Of a stretch of 64,000 bases of DNA, positions 17,260-26,998 are shown piece by piece. The stretch is taken from positions 49,831 to 113,830 of the forward strand of contig JAPLDR010000019.1 in the NCBI GenBank assembly GCA_026391655.1, in the 5' to 3' direction. The notes under the pieces are model-generated. The model ran no database searches, was not told the origin of the DNA, and was given only the letters and a program-made list of their open reading frames with translations. The DNA comes from Bacteroidia bacterium (lineage in GTDB: Bacteria; Bacteroidota; Bacteroidia; Bacteroidales; Prolixibacteraceae). The position numbers and the translations under genes were made by a program. Position 1 is the first letter of the stretch; each line of letters opens with the position of its first letter.

Positions 17260-18396
17260 CTAATATTTTACTTTGATCTTCAGTGCTCCTGGAATCTCTT
17301 CTTTAGAAGCAACAATCACGTAACCGCCTCCGCTTCCCGAAGTAATTGCCCCCGGATAATTGGGAAACCAGTTGTTTTCCATTTCTTCTGAAACCCAATC
17401 AGGAACAGTTAAAGGTAACAGTTTTTTCCAGGAAAGGAAAGTTTGTTTCATTCCCTCTCCCAGTTTTTTCACGTCACGTTCAACGATTCCTTCCCAGCAC
17501 AAGTTGCCGGAATCTCCAAGTTCTTTTACATTTTCGACAGTCAGGTGTTTTTCGATCAATGGATTGTAGCCATCTGGTCGTGGTGCCAGCGGAATAAGGT
17601 GCAGAACGCAGGATAACCAATCGCAAGTTTCAGCATCGATTATTGATTCAATGTGATTGGGCCAGTATTTTCCATTGTAGTCCAATCGGTTGGCTCCCGG
17701 TAATAAAATACCAAGCTGATCCTGAGACCCCGAAACATACTCGCATCCCGGTGGATTCTCGGCCCCAAAAAGCAATTGGGCATTACAAACCATATCACCT
17801 TCCGGCATTTTGCCTCCCCACAATTCTGCTGCAATTTTGCGGGAGCTGGTTGCCATCCCTGAGCGATCGTTGAAATCAAAGTCTGGCCATATTTGCACAA
17901 CAACACACGATCCACTGTGAACTTCCGATACCCAAGGCTGATCCATCCATCCGCCTGCAAGGCACAAACGGTAAGGAAATTTCAAATCTTTTTTCGACTG
18001 TGAACTTGATCTTGCGGGAAGTCCTTCTTCAGGTATACGTTCCAGAACAATCAATTCAACATTGTTTTCCTCGCAGAGGCGCTTTTTTCCTTCAGTATAT
18101 CCATCAGAATTCACCACAAAATAGTCAGGCTTAATGCGTTTCATGTCTTCTTCAAAATCGAGCATACCATCACCCGACGCAACAAATGCTTCGGTTACAT
18201 ATCTTACAGCACCCACCATGTAAACCCGTTCCTCCTGAGAAAAATATGGCTTTTTACCTTTTAATTTGAAGAGGTTTTCGTCCTGGCCAACGCTTACAAA
18301 AAGCTTACCATATAGCGAAGCCGTTTTTAAGAATGCAACATGCCCGGCGTGCAGCAGGTCGTAACATCCGCTAACCAATACTTTTTTATCACTCAT
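17260..18396 (-). CDS. Cytidylyltransferase-like domain fused to GHMP-kinase-like domain
   Basis: Residues 1-138 are a nucleotidyltransferase of the cytidylyltransferase superfamily, with the HxGH motif as HAGH (16-19) and a C-terminal SSSQSKK block. Residues about 140-378 are GHMP-kinase-like: RLCLAGGWMDQP matches the HddA-type sugar-kinase start RISLAGGGTD.P, SGMATSSRKIAAELW is the ATP loop, and SGSGGGYVIVAS the third motif. Such a protein would phosphorylate a sugar and then activate it with a nucleotide, as Fkp does for fucose or HldE for heptose, but at 378 residues it is far shorter than Fkp and its domains are of different families. The substrate is not known; its neighbours suggest a GDP-sugar or heptose-like product. 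Confidence 0.7.
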   Translation of the reverse strand: MSDKKVLVSGCYDLLHAGHVAFLKTASLYGKLFVSVGQDENLFKLKGKKPYFSQEERVYMVGAVRYVTEAFVASGDGMLDFEEDMKRIKPDYFVVNSDGYTEGKKRLCEENNVELIVLERIPEEGLPARSSSQSKKDLKFPYRLCLAGGWMDQPWVSEVHSGSCVVVQIWPDFDFNDRSGMATSSRKIAAELWGGKMPEGDMVCNAQLLFGAENPPGCEYVSGSQDQLGILLPGANRLDYNGKYWPNHIESIIDAETCDWLSCVLHLIPLAPRPDGYNPLIEKHLTVENVKELGDSGNLCWEGIVERDVKKLGEGMKQTFLSWKKLLPLTVPDWVSEEMENNWFPNYPGAITSGSGGGYVIVASKEEIPGALKIKVKY

Positions 18397-18486
18397 AAAA
18401 ATTTCATAAGCTATTGAAATTATAACAGATAAAGCAGCCAGCGACTAGCAACTAGCTGCTAGCTGCTTTCACAATCCGGCACCAGA

Positions 18487-19461
18487 TTATTTAATTCCGC
18501 CACTTACCATCTGGGTTTTGATCCAGTCGTAAGTTTCTTTCATCCCTTTTGCCAATGGCAGGGTTGGTTCCCATCCAAGCAATTTAAGAATCAGTGTATT
18601 TTCGCTGTTACGTCCGCGTACACCTTTTGGAGCATCAAGATCATAGGTTCTTTTTAGTTTGCGACCAGCAATCTTTTCTACAATATCAACCAGTTGATTA
18701 ATTGATACCATTTCGCTGCTACCCAGATTAAGCGGCTCAAGAATATCACTATACATGATTTTGAGAATTCCTTCAACACATTCGGTAATATACATGAAGC
18801 TACGGGTTTGTTCGCCATCGCCCCAGATGTTGATTTCGTCTTTTCCGTACAATTCGGCTTCCAAAACCTTACGACACATGGCAGCAGGTGCTTTTTCACG
18901 ACCACCATCCCACGTTCCGTGAGGTCCATACACGTTATGGAAACGAGCCACACGTGTGTTAATTCCGTAATCTTCGCGGAAATGACGACACATTCTTTCA
19001 GAGAATAGTTTTTCCCATCCGTATCCGTCTTCTGCCTGAGCAGGATAAGCGTCTGATTCTTTCAGCCCGGGATTGTGTACATCCTGCTGTTTGTCGCCAT
19101 TGTAAACACATGCCGATGAAGCATAAAAGAAACGGTCGATGCCCAGATCTTTGGCAGCCATCAACAAATGGGTATTGATTAATACACTTAGCATACATTC
19201 AGCCTTGTGATTTTCGATAAAGCCCATCCCACCCATATCGGCAGCAAGATTAAATACTTCATTATATCCGTTTAATGCGGTATAGCAATTTTCTTTGATG
19301 GTTAGATCAAGAACCAGATTATCAACATCGGTATGAACCTGATACCATTGATTTAGTGGTTTTTTATCAACTGCTCTTACGTCATTACCCATGTCTTTTA
19401 ACTTTCTGGTCAAATGACCCCCGATAAAACCACCGGCTCCGGCCACAATAATTCGTTTCAT
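18487..19461 (-). CDS. GDP-mannose 3,5-epimerase-like SDR
   Basis: A 324-residue extended SDR. The NAD-binding GAGGFIGGHL motif is at residues 8-17, NLAADMGGMGFIE follows the fold of plant GDP-mannose 3,5-epimerase, and SSACVY plus YGWEK supply the Ser/Tyr/Lys triad. ARFHNVYGPHGTW and WGDGEQTRSFMYI are typical of the GME subgroup. It would act on GDP-mannose from ManC to make GDP-L-galactose or GDP-L-gulose-type sugars; an exact product cannot be read from sequence. It is upstream of the kinase fusion with a 90-base gap. Confidence 0.8.
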   Translation of the reverse strand: MKRIIVAGAGGFIGGHLTRKLKDMGNDVRAVDKKPLNQWYQVHTDVDNLVLDLTIKENCYTALNGYNEVFNLAADMGGMGFIENHKAECMLSVLINTHLLMAAKDLGIDRFFYASSACVYNGDKQQDVHNPGLKESDAYPAQAEDGYGWEKLFSERMCRHFREDYGINTRVARFHNVYGPHGTWDGGREKAPAAMCRKVLEAELYGKDEINIWGDGEQTRSFMYITECVEGILKIMYSDILEPLNLGSSEMVSINQLVDIVEKIAGRKLKRTYDLDAPKGVRGRNSENTLILKLLGWEPTLPLAKGMKETYDWIKTQMVSGGIK

Positions 19462-19720
19462 TTTGTATGATTTTAATTCTTAAACAATGAATTTATCTAT
19501 TCTGATGCAAATATCGGGATAAATTAAGCCTTGTACAACCATTCATATTCAGTAAAATAGCGCAAAGGTTTGCGCAAAGCATTGCGGGGGAAATAAATGT
19601 TGTAAAACATGTTTTTGACAGGGAGAGAAAATTGAAAAATGGACAGGGAAAAGACAAAGGAGAAAGAATGAAGGAGAAAAATGGTTATAGAGAAGTACCC
19701 TGCAATTACAGTTTGTCCTT

Positions 19721-19762
19721 AAAAAAAAGTGTTAAGAACATAAATCAACGTCCTTAACACTT
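19721..19762 (-). terminator. Rho-independent terminator of the mutarotase-permease transcript
   Basis: Read on the minus strand, a 10-bp stem (aagtgttaag / cttaacactt at 19753-19762 and 19727-19736) is followed by eight T residues. It lies about 40 bases after the mutarotase stop. The rest of the 19462-19803 gap is purine-rich (about 19620-19680) and shows no gene. Confidence 0.8.
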
Positions 19763-19803
19763 TAACCTTTATCCTTTTAACTTTAACCTTGAAATCAGTC
19801 TTA

Positions 19804-20151
19804 TTATTTATCCAATTTATAGATACGCTCCATTAATTGCCATTTTTCATCGGCAGTAGCTTTGGCAGAAGTTTGCTGAAACTTTGAAACATAGGCTTCC
19901 CATTCGCTTTGTCGTGGTTTTTGGGCAAGTTCAGTCATGGCTTTGTCATGGTCAAACTCCTCAATCGTGTCCATAATCATAAAGAGGCGATTACCCAAAA
20001 TGTAAATTTCCATGTCAATGATGCCGACATCGCGCATTCCCTGGGTAATTTCGGACCAGGCAGCACCGGGAGCATGAACTTTTTTATAATCTTCGATTAA
20101 TTGCAGATCGTCTTTTAATAATAGAGTTTTGCAATATCTTTTAATGTTCAT
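19804..20151 (-). CDS. L-rhamnose/L-fucose mutarotase (RhaM-like)
   Basis: A 115-residue member of the small dimeric mutarotase family (RhaM/YiiL). The marks are KRYCKTLLLKDD at the start, YKKVHAPGAAWSEI with the conserved His, MEIYILGNRLFMIMDT, and a late W..Y region. It interconverts alpha and beta anomers of a 6-deoxyhexose. Being 35 bases after a FucP-type permease, it probably acts on L-fucose, although the sequence itself is equally compatible with rhamnose. The pair ends at a clear terminator. Confidence 0.85.
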   Translation of the reverse strand: MNIKRYCKTLLLKDDLQLIEDYKKVHAPGAAWSEITQGMRDVGIIDMEIYILGNRLFMIMDTIEEFDHDKAMTELAQKPRQSEWEAYVSKFQQTSAKATADEKWQLMERIYKLDK

Positions 20152-20186
20152 AGCATATGTCGTTTATCATTGATGTTACCTATATC

Positions 20187-21425
20187 TTAGGATCTGACGA
20201 CTTTATGCCCTTCAACAGCATAATATAAGATGAAAGCAAATAGTGGGATTGGCGCTAAGAAGCCAATTGACATCGATGAGATATCAGCAATCCAACCCAT
20301 AAACATGGGGAAAATTGCACCACCAACTATTGCCATAACAATAAATGATGCACCTTGTTTTGTTTTTTCGCCAAGGTCTTTAATGCCTAGGGCAAAAATT
20401 GTAGGGAACATGATTGACATGAAAAAGAAGATCAGGAATAATGCAATAATTGAACTCCAACCTAAACTTAAACTTACTACAGGTAAAAGTAAACAGCACA
20501 TTATCGAATAAAAGGCCAATATTTTGGTGGGTTTCAGATACCCCATCATCCAACTACCCAAGACCCGACCAATCATAAATAAAGACATTCCACCCATCCC
20601 CAGCATTAAAGCAGCTGTTTTGTTTTCGAAATGAGGGGTTAACGATTTATCTGTTACAAAATTTACAAAAAAACTGAATACGCCGGTTTGAGCAGCAACA
20701 TAGCAAAATTGAGCTACTACACCTAATACAAAATGACGTTGTTTGATAAGTGGTTTGTGTAAAATACTTGATGAGTCTTTACTTGTTCCATGGTGTTCAA
20801 CCTCTTCTTCAATTTCAGGAAGTGGTGTTTTTACATAGATGCCTGCAATAATTAATACGACTGTTCCAATAACAATGTATGGAGTCATAAGTGACTCTAA
20901 TTTGTTTCCAGATACTCCACCATCATTACCAAGAATAAAAAGTCCACCAATGATAGGTCCGATTATCCATGCCAGACCGTTAAATGATTGCGAAAAATTA
21001 ATGCGTCGTTCAGCAGATTCCTTTGGTCCAAGTTTAGTTGTATATGGGTTTGCTGCAGTTTCGAGTGTGGTTAACCCACAACCCAAAATGAAAAGCCCTA
21101 TTAAGAATAGCCAGAACGATTGCAACAATGATGCTGGTACAATTAGATAAGCCCCTGTTGCAAATAAAAGTAAGCCAAGAATAATGCCTTTTTTGTAACC
21201 AAACCTACGCATAAAATAACCGGCAGGAAGAGCCATTGAAAAGTATGCCATATATACCGAAAACTGAATAAGTCCAGACCTTGCTTTTGAAATTTGTAGC
21301 ACATCCTGAAAATGTTTGTTCAGAACATCCAGCATTCCGTGCGCCATTCCCCAAAGGAAAAACAGGGCAGTAATGAGAATGAACGGTATCAGATTCTCTT
21401 TAGTCGTTAATTTTGCGTGTTTCAT
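20187..21425 (-). CDS. fucP: L-fucose permease (MFS)
   Basis: A 412-residue, 12-helix major facilitator protein of the FucP type. FFLWGMAHGMLDVLNKHFQ at residues 22-40 is the family signature, with the GLTTLETAANPY motif near residue 120 that is typical of FHS symporters. It imports L-fucose with protons across the inner membrane. Related FHS members carry glucose/galactose or other hexoses; the mutarotase and fucosidase nearby favour fucose. The divergent LacI regulator gene lies 339 bases upstream and probably controls it. Confidence 0.85.
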   Translation of the reverse strand: MKHAKLTTKENLIPFILITALFFLWGMAHGMLDVLNKHFQDVLQISKARSGLIQFSVYMAYFSMALPAGYFMRRFGYKKGIILGLLLFATGAYLIVPASLLQSFWLFLIGLFILGCGLTTLETAANPYTTKLGPKESAERRINFSQSFNGLAWIIGPIIGGLFILGNDGGVSGNKLESLMTPYIVIGTVVLIIAGIYVKTPLPEIEEEVEHHGTSKDSSSILHKPLIKQRHFVLGVVAQFCYVAAQTGVFSFFVNFVTDKSLTPHFENKTAALMLGMGGMSLFMIGRVLGSWMMGYLKPTKILAFYSIMCCLLLPVVSLSLGWSSIIALFLIFFFMSIMFPTIFALGIKDLGEKTKQGASFIVMAIVGGAIFPMFMGWIADISSMSIGFLAPIPLFAFILYYAVEGHKVVRS

Positions 21426-21764
21426 AGAATTGTTTTAGTGTTAATCTCTAAACATAAGTAAAATGTAGTGTTTTATTTTTCCAATAGAGTTCAAACATCA
21501 ATAAATAAATCCATATTACAAAACTCAATTTCAAATTCAACAAGGCCGCAAAGCTTTGCAGTGTAAAAAAGATGTTGCATAACATTTTGTGACTTTAATA
21601 GAGCCCTTATTAAATAGGATGTCTGATCGATTGAGATGTTGGTATAATCATCAATTGAAGGTGCAATTATCGTAGATTACTGGTTTTATTTCTTAGTTGT
21701 TTTCTGGATTTTAAGCAATATAATTTGTTACATTCGAACCGTCTTTCAACAATTATTCAAATAT
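21426..21764. promoter_or_regulatory. Divergent control region between fucP and the LacI gene
   Basis: A 339-base AT-rich gap that must hold promoters for both genes. On the minus strand a TATGTTTA box (complement of 21447-21454 region) is a near match to TAnnTTTG. I could not find a convincing LacI-type palindrome by eye and saw no reading frame. Confidence 0.35.
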
Positions 21765-22781
21765 ATGGTCAAACATAGAATATCTCTTAAAGATATTGCC
21801 AGGGAGCTGGGGGTCTCAATCTCGACAGTTTCCAGGGGACTCAGGGATCATCCCGACATCAGTGACGAGCTGATCGTCAGGATAAAAGAGTGTGCCGGAT
21901 TGCGAAATTATTCTCCTAATCCAATGGCAATGGGTTTGTTAAAACAACGAACCAAAATGATTGGTGTAATTGTTCCTGATCTGGTTACCCATTTCTTCTC
22001 GTCTGTAATTTCGGGCATCGAAGCGGTTGCGAAAGAGAAAGGATATTTTGTAATTATCTCACCTTCAAACGAATCATACAGCAAAGAAAAGGAGAATATC
22101 CAGAACTTAATGAGGGCAAGAGTAGAGGGTTTTATTGTTTGTCTTTCACAGCAAACAACTGATTATTCTCATTTTGAACAAATTATAGAAGCGGAGATTC
22201 CATTGGTCTTTTTCGATCGAGTGTGTCTTAAGGATAAAGTTCCGACAGTAACTGCCGACAGCTTTGAAGCGGCACGAGGGATAACACGACATTTCTATGA
22301 AAATAATGCCCATCGTATTGCTTATATTTCTGGTCCTGATCATCTCAATATCTCAGACGAAAGAAGGATGGGATATTTACAGGGTTTGACTGATTGCGAT
22401 CTTGAATTCCGTCCCGAATACCTTGAAAAGTGTGACCTGAGTACAACTTCAGCGGCAGAGGCAACTCAACGACTCCTGTCTCTGCCTTTAAAGCCCGATG
22501 CCATCTTTGGGATAAACGACACCGTTGTTTTTTCCGCAATGAAAGAGATCAGAAAATCAGGGTTGAATGTACCTAAAGATATTTTGCTGGTTGGTTTTAC
22601 TGATGAGTTCCATGCTACGGTTGTTCATCCAATGCTGACTTCAGTAATGCACCCCACGTATGAAATGGGTAGAGTCACAGCCGGACTTTTTTTTGAACTA
22701 ACTGAAAACATGGATTTACCTCCGAAATCTGTCGAGCTAAAAACAAAACTGGTAATCAGGGAGTCGTCAGTCAGACAATAA
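21765..22781 (+). CDS. LacI-family transcriptional regulator
   Basis: A 338-residue regulator. The N-terminal helix-turn-helix is ISLKDIARELGVSISTVSRGL, with hinge helix NYSPNPMAMGLL, followed by a periplasmic-binding-protein-like sensor domain (IGVIVPDLVTHFFSSVISGIE; DAIFGINDTVVFSAM). It probably represses the fucP-mutarotase transcript and is relieved by a sugar or sugar phosphate; this rests on the divergent arrangement only. A long bidirectional terminator follows. Confidence 0.88.
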   Translation: MVKHRISLKDIARELGVSISTVSRGLRDHPDISDELIVRIKECAGLRNYSPNPMAMGLLKQRTKMIGVIVPDLVTHFFSSVISGIEAVAKEKGYFVIISPSNESYSKEKENIQNLMRARVEGFIVCLSQQTTDYSHFEQIIEAEIPLVFFDRVCLKDKVPTVTADSFEAARGITRHFYENNAHRIAYISGPDHLNISDERRMGYLQGLTDCDLEFRPEYLEKCDLSTTSAAEATQRLLSLPLKPDAIFGINDTVVFSAMKEIRKSGLNVPKDILLVGFTDEFHATVVHPMLTSVMHPTYEMGRVTAGLFFELTENMDLPPKSVELKTKLVIRESSVRQ

Positions 22782-22843
22782 GAGCGAGAGAATTGACGAG
22801 CGTGAGAAAAGTAGAATTGGAGATTGGAAACGAGTCAATGTTA

Positions 22844-22899
22844 AAATATTTCCCATAAAAAAAGCCGCATTTTCAGCGGCTTTTTTTATGGGAAATATT
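22844..22899. terminator. Bidirectional terminator between LacI gene and SurA-like gene
   Basis: A stem of about 24 bp with core agccgc / gcggct, an A-run on the left and a T-run on the right, and flanks aatatttcccat / atgggaaatatt. It serves both convergent genes. Confidence 0.9.
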
Positions 22900-22901
22900 G
22901 A

Positions 22902-25010
22902 TTAATAGAATTTTGAACGTTTGTCGATTACTTTTGCATTTTCGCGTAATGCTTCGAATGCAAGCATATTGGTACGATAGTTATTAGATGCAGCCAACTT
23001 TTGTTTATTGGCAGTCACATCCTGATCTGTTCCCGGATTAACGCTTGTTACTTTCACAACATATACTCCGCTGGTCCCAACCACTGGTTTGGAAACCTGA
23101 TTTGCTTCCAGTGCTGTTGCCGCACCAGCAATGGCAGGCTCGAATCCGACACCCGGAATTGAATAAGATTCAAAAGTAATATTCTGAGCTTCGCCAACAC
23201 TAACTTTAAGGTCGGACGCCAACTGGTTCAGATCTGTTTTTCCTGACATTTTTTCAATCAGTTGCTGTGCTTTTTTCTCCTTTTTTACTTCAAGTACAAT
23301 TCGGGGTTTTACAGAGGCAAAAGAGGCAATCCCTTTTTCTTGTTCACCAGTCATGGTGGCAACAATAAATTGACTCCCAAGTTCGAATATCGGTGTTCCT
23401 TCTGTGCTAAGAATAAGTGAGCCTGTATTAGCTTTATAAGCGGCACGAATCAATAAACGCGAATTATCCAATCCTGGAATGTCTTTGTCGTTTTCACGAA
23501 TATTGGCCATACGTTTGTTCAAACCCTGAGCCACAATAGCGTCATTGAATTTTTTTAGGTCCTGATTTTCGCTTGCAAACTTCGATGCTGTCGTATAAGT
23601 AGCCTGATAAGTTTGGCTGCTTGGCTCAACAACACGATTAATAACTGCCAACTGCACATTTGGAGATGTTTTACCTCGGTTGGTTACCTGAAGAAGATGA
23701 AGTCCAAATTGTGTCTTAACAACCTGAAGTTCATTAACTTTTCCGAAAAAGGCAGCATCTTCAAATGGTTTTACCATCATTCCGCGACGCATCCACCCAA
23801 GACTCCCTCCATTATTGGCCGATCCGGTATCTTCAGACTTTGTACGGGCAACGTCCTCAAATTTCTGACCTTTAACCAAAATGAGGTTTTTCAAACTGTC
23901 GATTGTTGCAGTTGCTTTGGCCAGCTCCGGCTGTGAATTTACCCTGATTAAAATATGACGTGCCTCGACAGAGTCGGGCAGCTCTTCAAATCGTTGAATT
24001 TTAGCCAGCTTCCAGCTTTTACCATCCTTATAGGGTCCGTAAATGTCTCCAACTTTACCTGCAAAAGCGAAAGCACCTAATTCAGGTGACAGATCATCTT
24101 TTTTGAAAAAAGAAGGATCGAAGGGAACATCAGAATTAATATTCACAAAGGCAGCGGGATCTTCTACTGTCGCGAATTCAGCTTTGATATCGTTTGTCCA
24201 TTTAATCAGTTTATCTTCATCTGTTTTTGAAGCAATTACAGGAAACGAAACGTACTCGATGTTTCTGTTATTTTCCTGTTTGTAATTTTCTTTGTTTTTC
24301 TCGTACCAGGTTTTAAGTTCTTCGTCCGATACTTTTACCGTACTATCAGAGACTGAGGAAAGCAATTTTGCAACAAATTGAATATTAGCCTGATGGTTAC
24401 GTCCCTTAAGGTCACTTTTTGCTTCGTCACCAGTAACGTAAATCCCTTTTGCAAGAAGATTGTTGTATTTTGAGAAAGATCGTTCTTCAATAATTTGGTT
24501 TTCAATAAATAGCCAATAACTACGTTCTTTGCCGGTGCTGTTTGACTGTTGGTATTTTAAAAACTGAATCAGTGCGCCACGATTAAGTGTCCCCGTGTTT
24601 GGATCACGGAAAATACTCTGAATAATCGCATGCGGGTTCTTTCCCTGCACCATATCAAATAGCTCGGACGAGCTGACTCCGATTCCCAGTTCTTCGTAGA
24701 TATCTTTCATCGTGAGATTTCTCACCATGTTTTGCCAGGTCTGTTCTCTGATCTGCTCAGTAGTCGCCGCATCGAGTGAGGTTTTACCTGAGTTCATTTT
24801 GTAAATTTCTTCCAGTTCACTCACTTTCGCCTGAAATTCGGGTTGGGTAATAGTATTGCCATCAACTACTGCCAATTCCATTTGCTTGCCGCGCGTAATC
24901 GAACTTGTTGATTTAAATAGGTCGCCAAGAATGAATGCTGCGAGCGCCAATCCAATAAATATTGCAATCGCAATTCCGGCGCGGTTCCTGATTTTTTGTA
25001 ATGTTGCCAT
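22902..25010 (-). CDS. SurA/PpiD-like peptidyl-prolyl isomerase
   Basis: A 702-residue inner-membrane-anchored foldase. One transmembrane helix (residues 13-32) is followed by a SurA_N-type chaperone region, a parvulin domain at about 350-450 (starting EARHILIRVN and ending in FGLHLLQV), and a long C-terminal region. The layout fits PpiD rather than soluble SurA. It would help fold outer membrane proteins in the periplasm, in keeping with LptC and OMP genes in the same gene run. Confidence 0.88.
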   Translation of the reverse strand: MATLQKIRNRAGIAIAIFIGLALAAFILGDLFKSTSSITRGKQMELAVVDGNTITQPEFQAKVSELEEIYKMNSGKTSLDAATTEQIREQTWQNMVRNLTMKDIYEELGIGVSSSELFDMVQGKNPHAIIQSIFRDPNTGTLNRGALIQFLKYQQSNSTGKERSYWLFIENQIIEERSFSKYNNLLAKGIYVTGDEAKSDLKGRNHQANIQFVAKLLSSVSDSTVKVSDEELKTWYEKNKENYKQENNRNIEYVSFPVIASKTDEDKLIKWTNDIKAEFATVEDPAAFVNINSDVPFDPSFFKKDDLSPELGAFAFAGKVGDIYGPYKDGKSWKLAKIQRFEELPDSVEARHILIRVNSQPELAKATATIDSLKNLILVKGQKFEDVARTKSEDTGSANNGGSLGWMRRGMMVKPFEDAAFFGKVNELQVVKTQFGLHLLQVTNRGKTSPNVQLAVINRVVEPSSQTYQATYTTASKFASENQDLKKFNDAIVAQGLNKRMANIRENDKDIPGLDNSRLLIRAAYKANTGSLILSTEGTPIFELGSQFIVATMTGEQEKGIASFASVKPRIVLEVKKEKKAQQLIEKMSGKTDLNQLASDLKVSVGEAQNITFESYSIPGVGFEPAIAGAATALEANQVSKPVVGTSGVYVVKVTSVNPGTDQDVTANKQKLAASNNYRTNMLAFEALRENAKVIDKRSKFY

Positions 25011-25104
25011 CGATATTTAGTTACTTAAATACTACTTTTTTCTTTTTGTTTTGAGGGTACGAATATAGTAAAATTCGACTTTTAATTGTGACCATTCATG
25101 AATT

Positions 25105-26373
25105 TTAAATACTTCCTGCTAATTTCATTTCTACGAGTTCGATTCTCGTTTTTGAACAACGCAATATTTTAAATTCGTATTTCCCGATTAACAGAATTGT
25201 GTTGACTTTCGGGAAGCTGGGGTGATGATAAAGCAGGTATCCAGCCAAAGTTTCGTAACTGTTATCTTTCTGTAAATTAGCATTGTAAATTTCGTTGATC
25301 TCGTCAACACCTAATCTTCCTGAAAGGATAAAATGATTCTCTTTTACCTTTTTTGAAATGATATTAGGTGTATCGTGTTCATCTTCAATTTCACCGAATA
25401 TCTCCTCCAGAATATCTTCGGTAGTGATCATTCCAGCAATTCCACCAAATTCGTCGACGACAAGAGCAGTGCTTTTATGCTCACGAAGAAGTTTGGACAG
25501 CAGTTTGTTTGCTTCCATGGTTTCAGGTACAAAGGATACTTTTCGGAGGCAGGCCTCAATGTTTTGCGGATCATTGAAAAGATCTGAGGAGTGAGCATAC
25601 CCGACGATGTTATCGCTTTTCTCTTTAAAAACTAAGATTTTCGAATAACCTGTATCAATGAATTTTTGCTTTAACTGGTCGATTCCGGCATTTATTTCAA
25701 TTAGTTCAATCTCCGGACGTGGAACCATACAGTCGCGGATTTTGATTTTAGAAAAATCAAGTGCGTTTCTGAAAAGTTTTATCTCATTATCAATATCATG
25801 CTGATTCGTTCCCTGAAAAATTTCCATTTCACCCAGAAAATGATCTAAATCGGTTTTCCCAAATACGCGTTGCTCCTGTTTTGGCCCTATTTCGGCATTA
25901 AAAAACTGTTTAAGAAGAAATTTGGAAATCCGGATGGAAAGACGGGTAATAGGATAGAACAAATAATAGAAAAATGCTGCCGGAACTGATAACAGGTTTA
26001 ACGCCTGATTATTTTTAAACTTGAACACCGTTTTTGGTAGAAACTCGGCAACAGTAAGAATAATCAGGGTTGAGATGATTGTCTGGATGAACAGGCGTAA
26101 CGATTCGCTCATGGGATAACCGGACATCTGTCTGTCGAGCACTCCGGCAAATGACAAACTGTAAACGACCAGAGCAATATTATTGCCTACGAGCATGGTA
26201 GCAATAAATTGCCCCGGAGATTTAAGAAACTTATTGATTATTTGAGCGTTGATTAGGTTTTTACTTTTATCAAGTTCTAATCTCAGCTTATCAGACGAAA
26301 CAAATGCAATCTCCATGCCCGAGAAAAAGGCAGAAGCTATTAATGTTATCGTTATGATTATTAGTTCGCTCAT
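25105..26373 (-). CDS. CNNM/CorC-type CBS-domain membrane protein
   Basis: A 422-residue hemolysin-family protein. A CNNM (DUF21) membrane domain with about four helices covers residues 1-190, a CBS pair lies at about 205-325 (MVPRPEIELIE; VVDEFGGIAGMITTEDILEEI), and a CorC_HlyC domain forms the C-terminus. The family is linked to magnesium or cobalt transport or sensing; in Bacteroidota the gene commonly sits between lptC and the SurA-like gene, as here. The gap to lptC is 16 bases. Confidence 0.88.
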   Translation of the reverse strand: MSELIIITITLIASAFFSGMEIAFVSSDKLRLELDKSKNLINAQIINKFLKSPGQFIATMLVGNNIALVVYSLSFAGVLDRQMSGYPMSESLRLFIQTIISTLIILTVAEFLPKTVFKFKNNQALNLLSVPAAFFYYLFYPITRLSIRISKFLLKQFFNAEIGPKQEQRVFGKTDLDHFLGEMEIFQGTNQHDIDNEIKLFRNALDFSKIKIRDCMVPRPEIELIEINAGIDQLKQKFIDTGYSKILVFKEKSDNIVGYAHSSDLFNDPQNIEACLRKVSFVPETMEANKLLSKLLREHKSTALVVDEFGGIAGMITTEDILEEIFGEIEDEHDTPNIISKKVKENHFILSGRLGVDEINEIYNANLQKDNSYETLAGYLLYHHPSFPKVNTILLIGKYEFKILRCSKTRIELVEMKLAGSI

Positions 26374-26389
26374 TGATTTTTACCCAACA

Positions 26390-26998
26390 TTATTTTTCAT
26401 CGACAAAAATATGTCCTTTGGTTTTTTTAAAGGACCACTTCTTCATTTGTGTATCCGACTCAAATCCCCCTGTTCCGTTAAAGTCCATGTCGCCTTTTTT
26501 GATGTTGACAAATTTATCGGAAAAGATCCGATTTTCCTGAGTGAGATAGATCAGCTCCTCAGTACGTAGCGTATCGCCTTTATCATTTACCATCACAACT
26601 TTTCCCGTAGCCAGCCATTTCTTCTCTTTAACAAAATTTTTTCCATAATTGGCCGACAATTCCGAAATGATTTTTTTGTTTTCGTCAAATTCCTGAATAT
26701 GGAATCCTTCCGGAAATTCTTTGTAAGGCTCTTTTTCCTGATCAAAGCTCAGTAATTTAGGGGTCGTAAGGAAGTATCTTACGATTCCTGAATCGGTATA
26801 GAATGTCTGAAGATCAGTTGCTTCTATTGAAGGAGTCTTTTTGTTGCTAATCAGGTCTGGCGGTATATCTGAAGCAACTTTTGTGCTGCATGATAAAATA
26901 AGTATTGTAGTCCCTAAAGAGAGGACGACAATGCCTAAATTTTTACAGCGTTGTTTCTTTTCGAAAAATCTAACGAAGTCGTACAGTCGTACTTTCAT
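26390..26998 (-). CDS. lptC: LPS export protein LptC, lipoprotein form
   Basis: A 202-residue protein with a hydrophobic segment ending in a lipobox-like LILSC (Cys37) and a beta-jellyroll LptC domain at about 60-200 (KWLATGKVVMVN, GDTLRTEELIYL, IFSDKFVNI). LptC links the inner-membrane LptBFG transporter to the periplasmic LPS bridge. The start codon at 26998 lies 29 bases inside the end of the preceding TPR gene; no other Met is available before the lipobox. Confidence 0.88.
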   Translation of the reverse strand: MKVRLYDFVRFFEKKQRCKNLGIVVLSLGTTILILSCSTKVASDIPPDLISNKKTPSIEATDLQTFYTDSGIVRYFLTTPKLLSFDQEKEPYKEFPEGFHIQEFDENKKIISELSANYGKNFVKEKKWLATGKVVMVNDKGDTLRTEELIYLTQENRIFSDKFVNIKKGDMDFNGTGGFESDTQMKKWSFKKTKGHIFVDEK

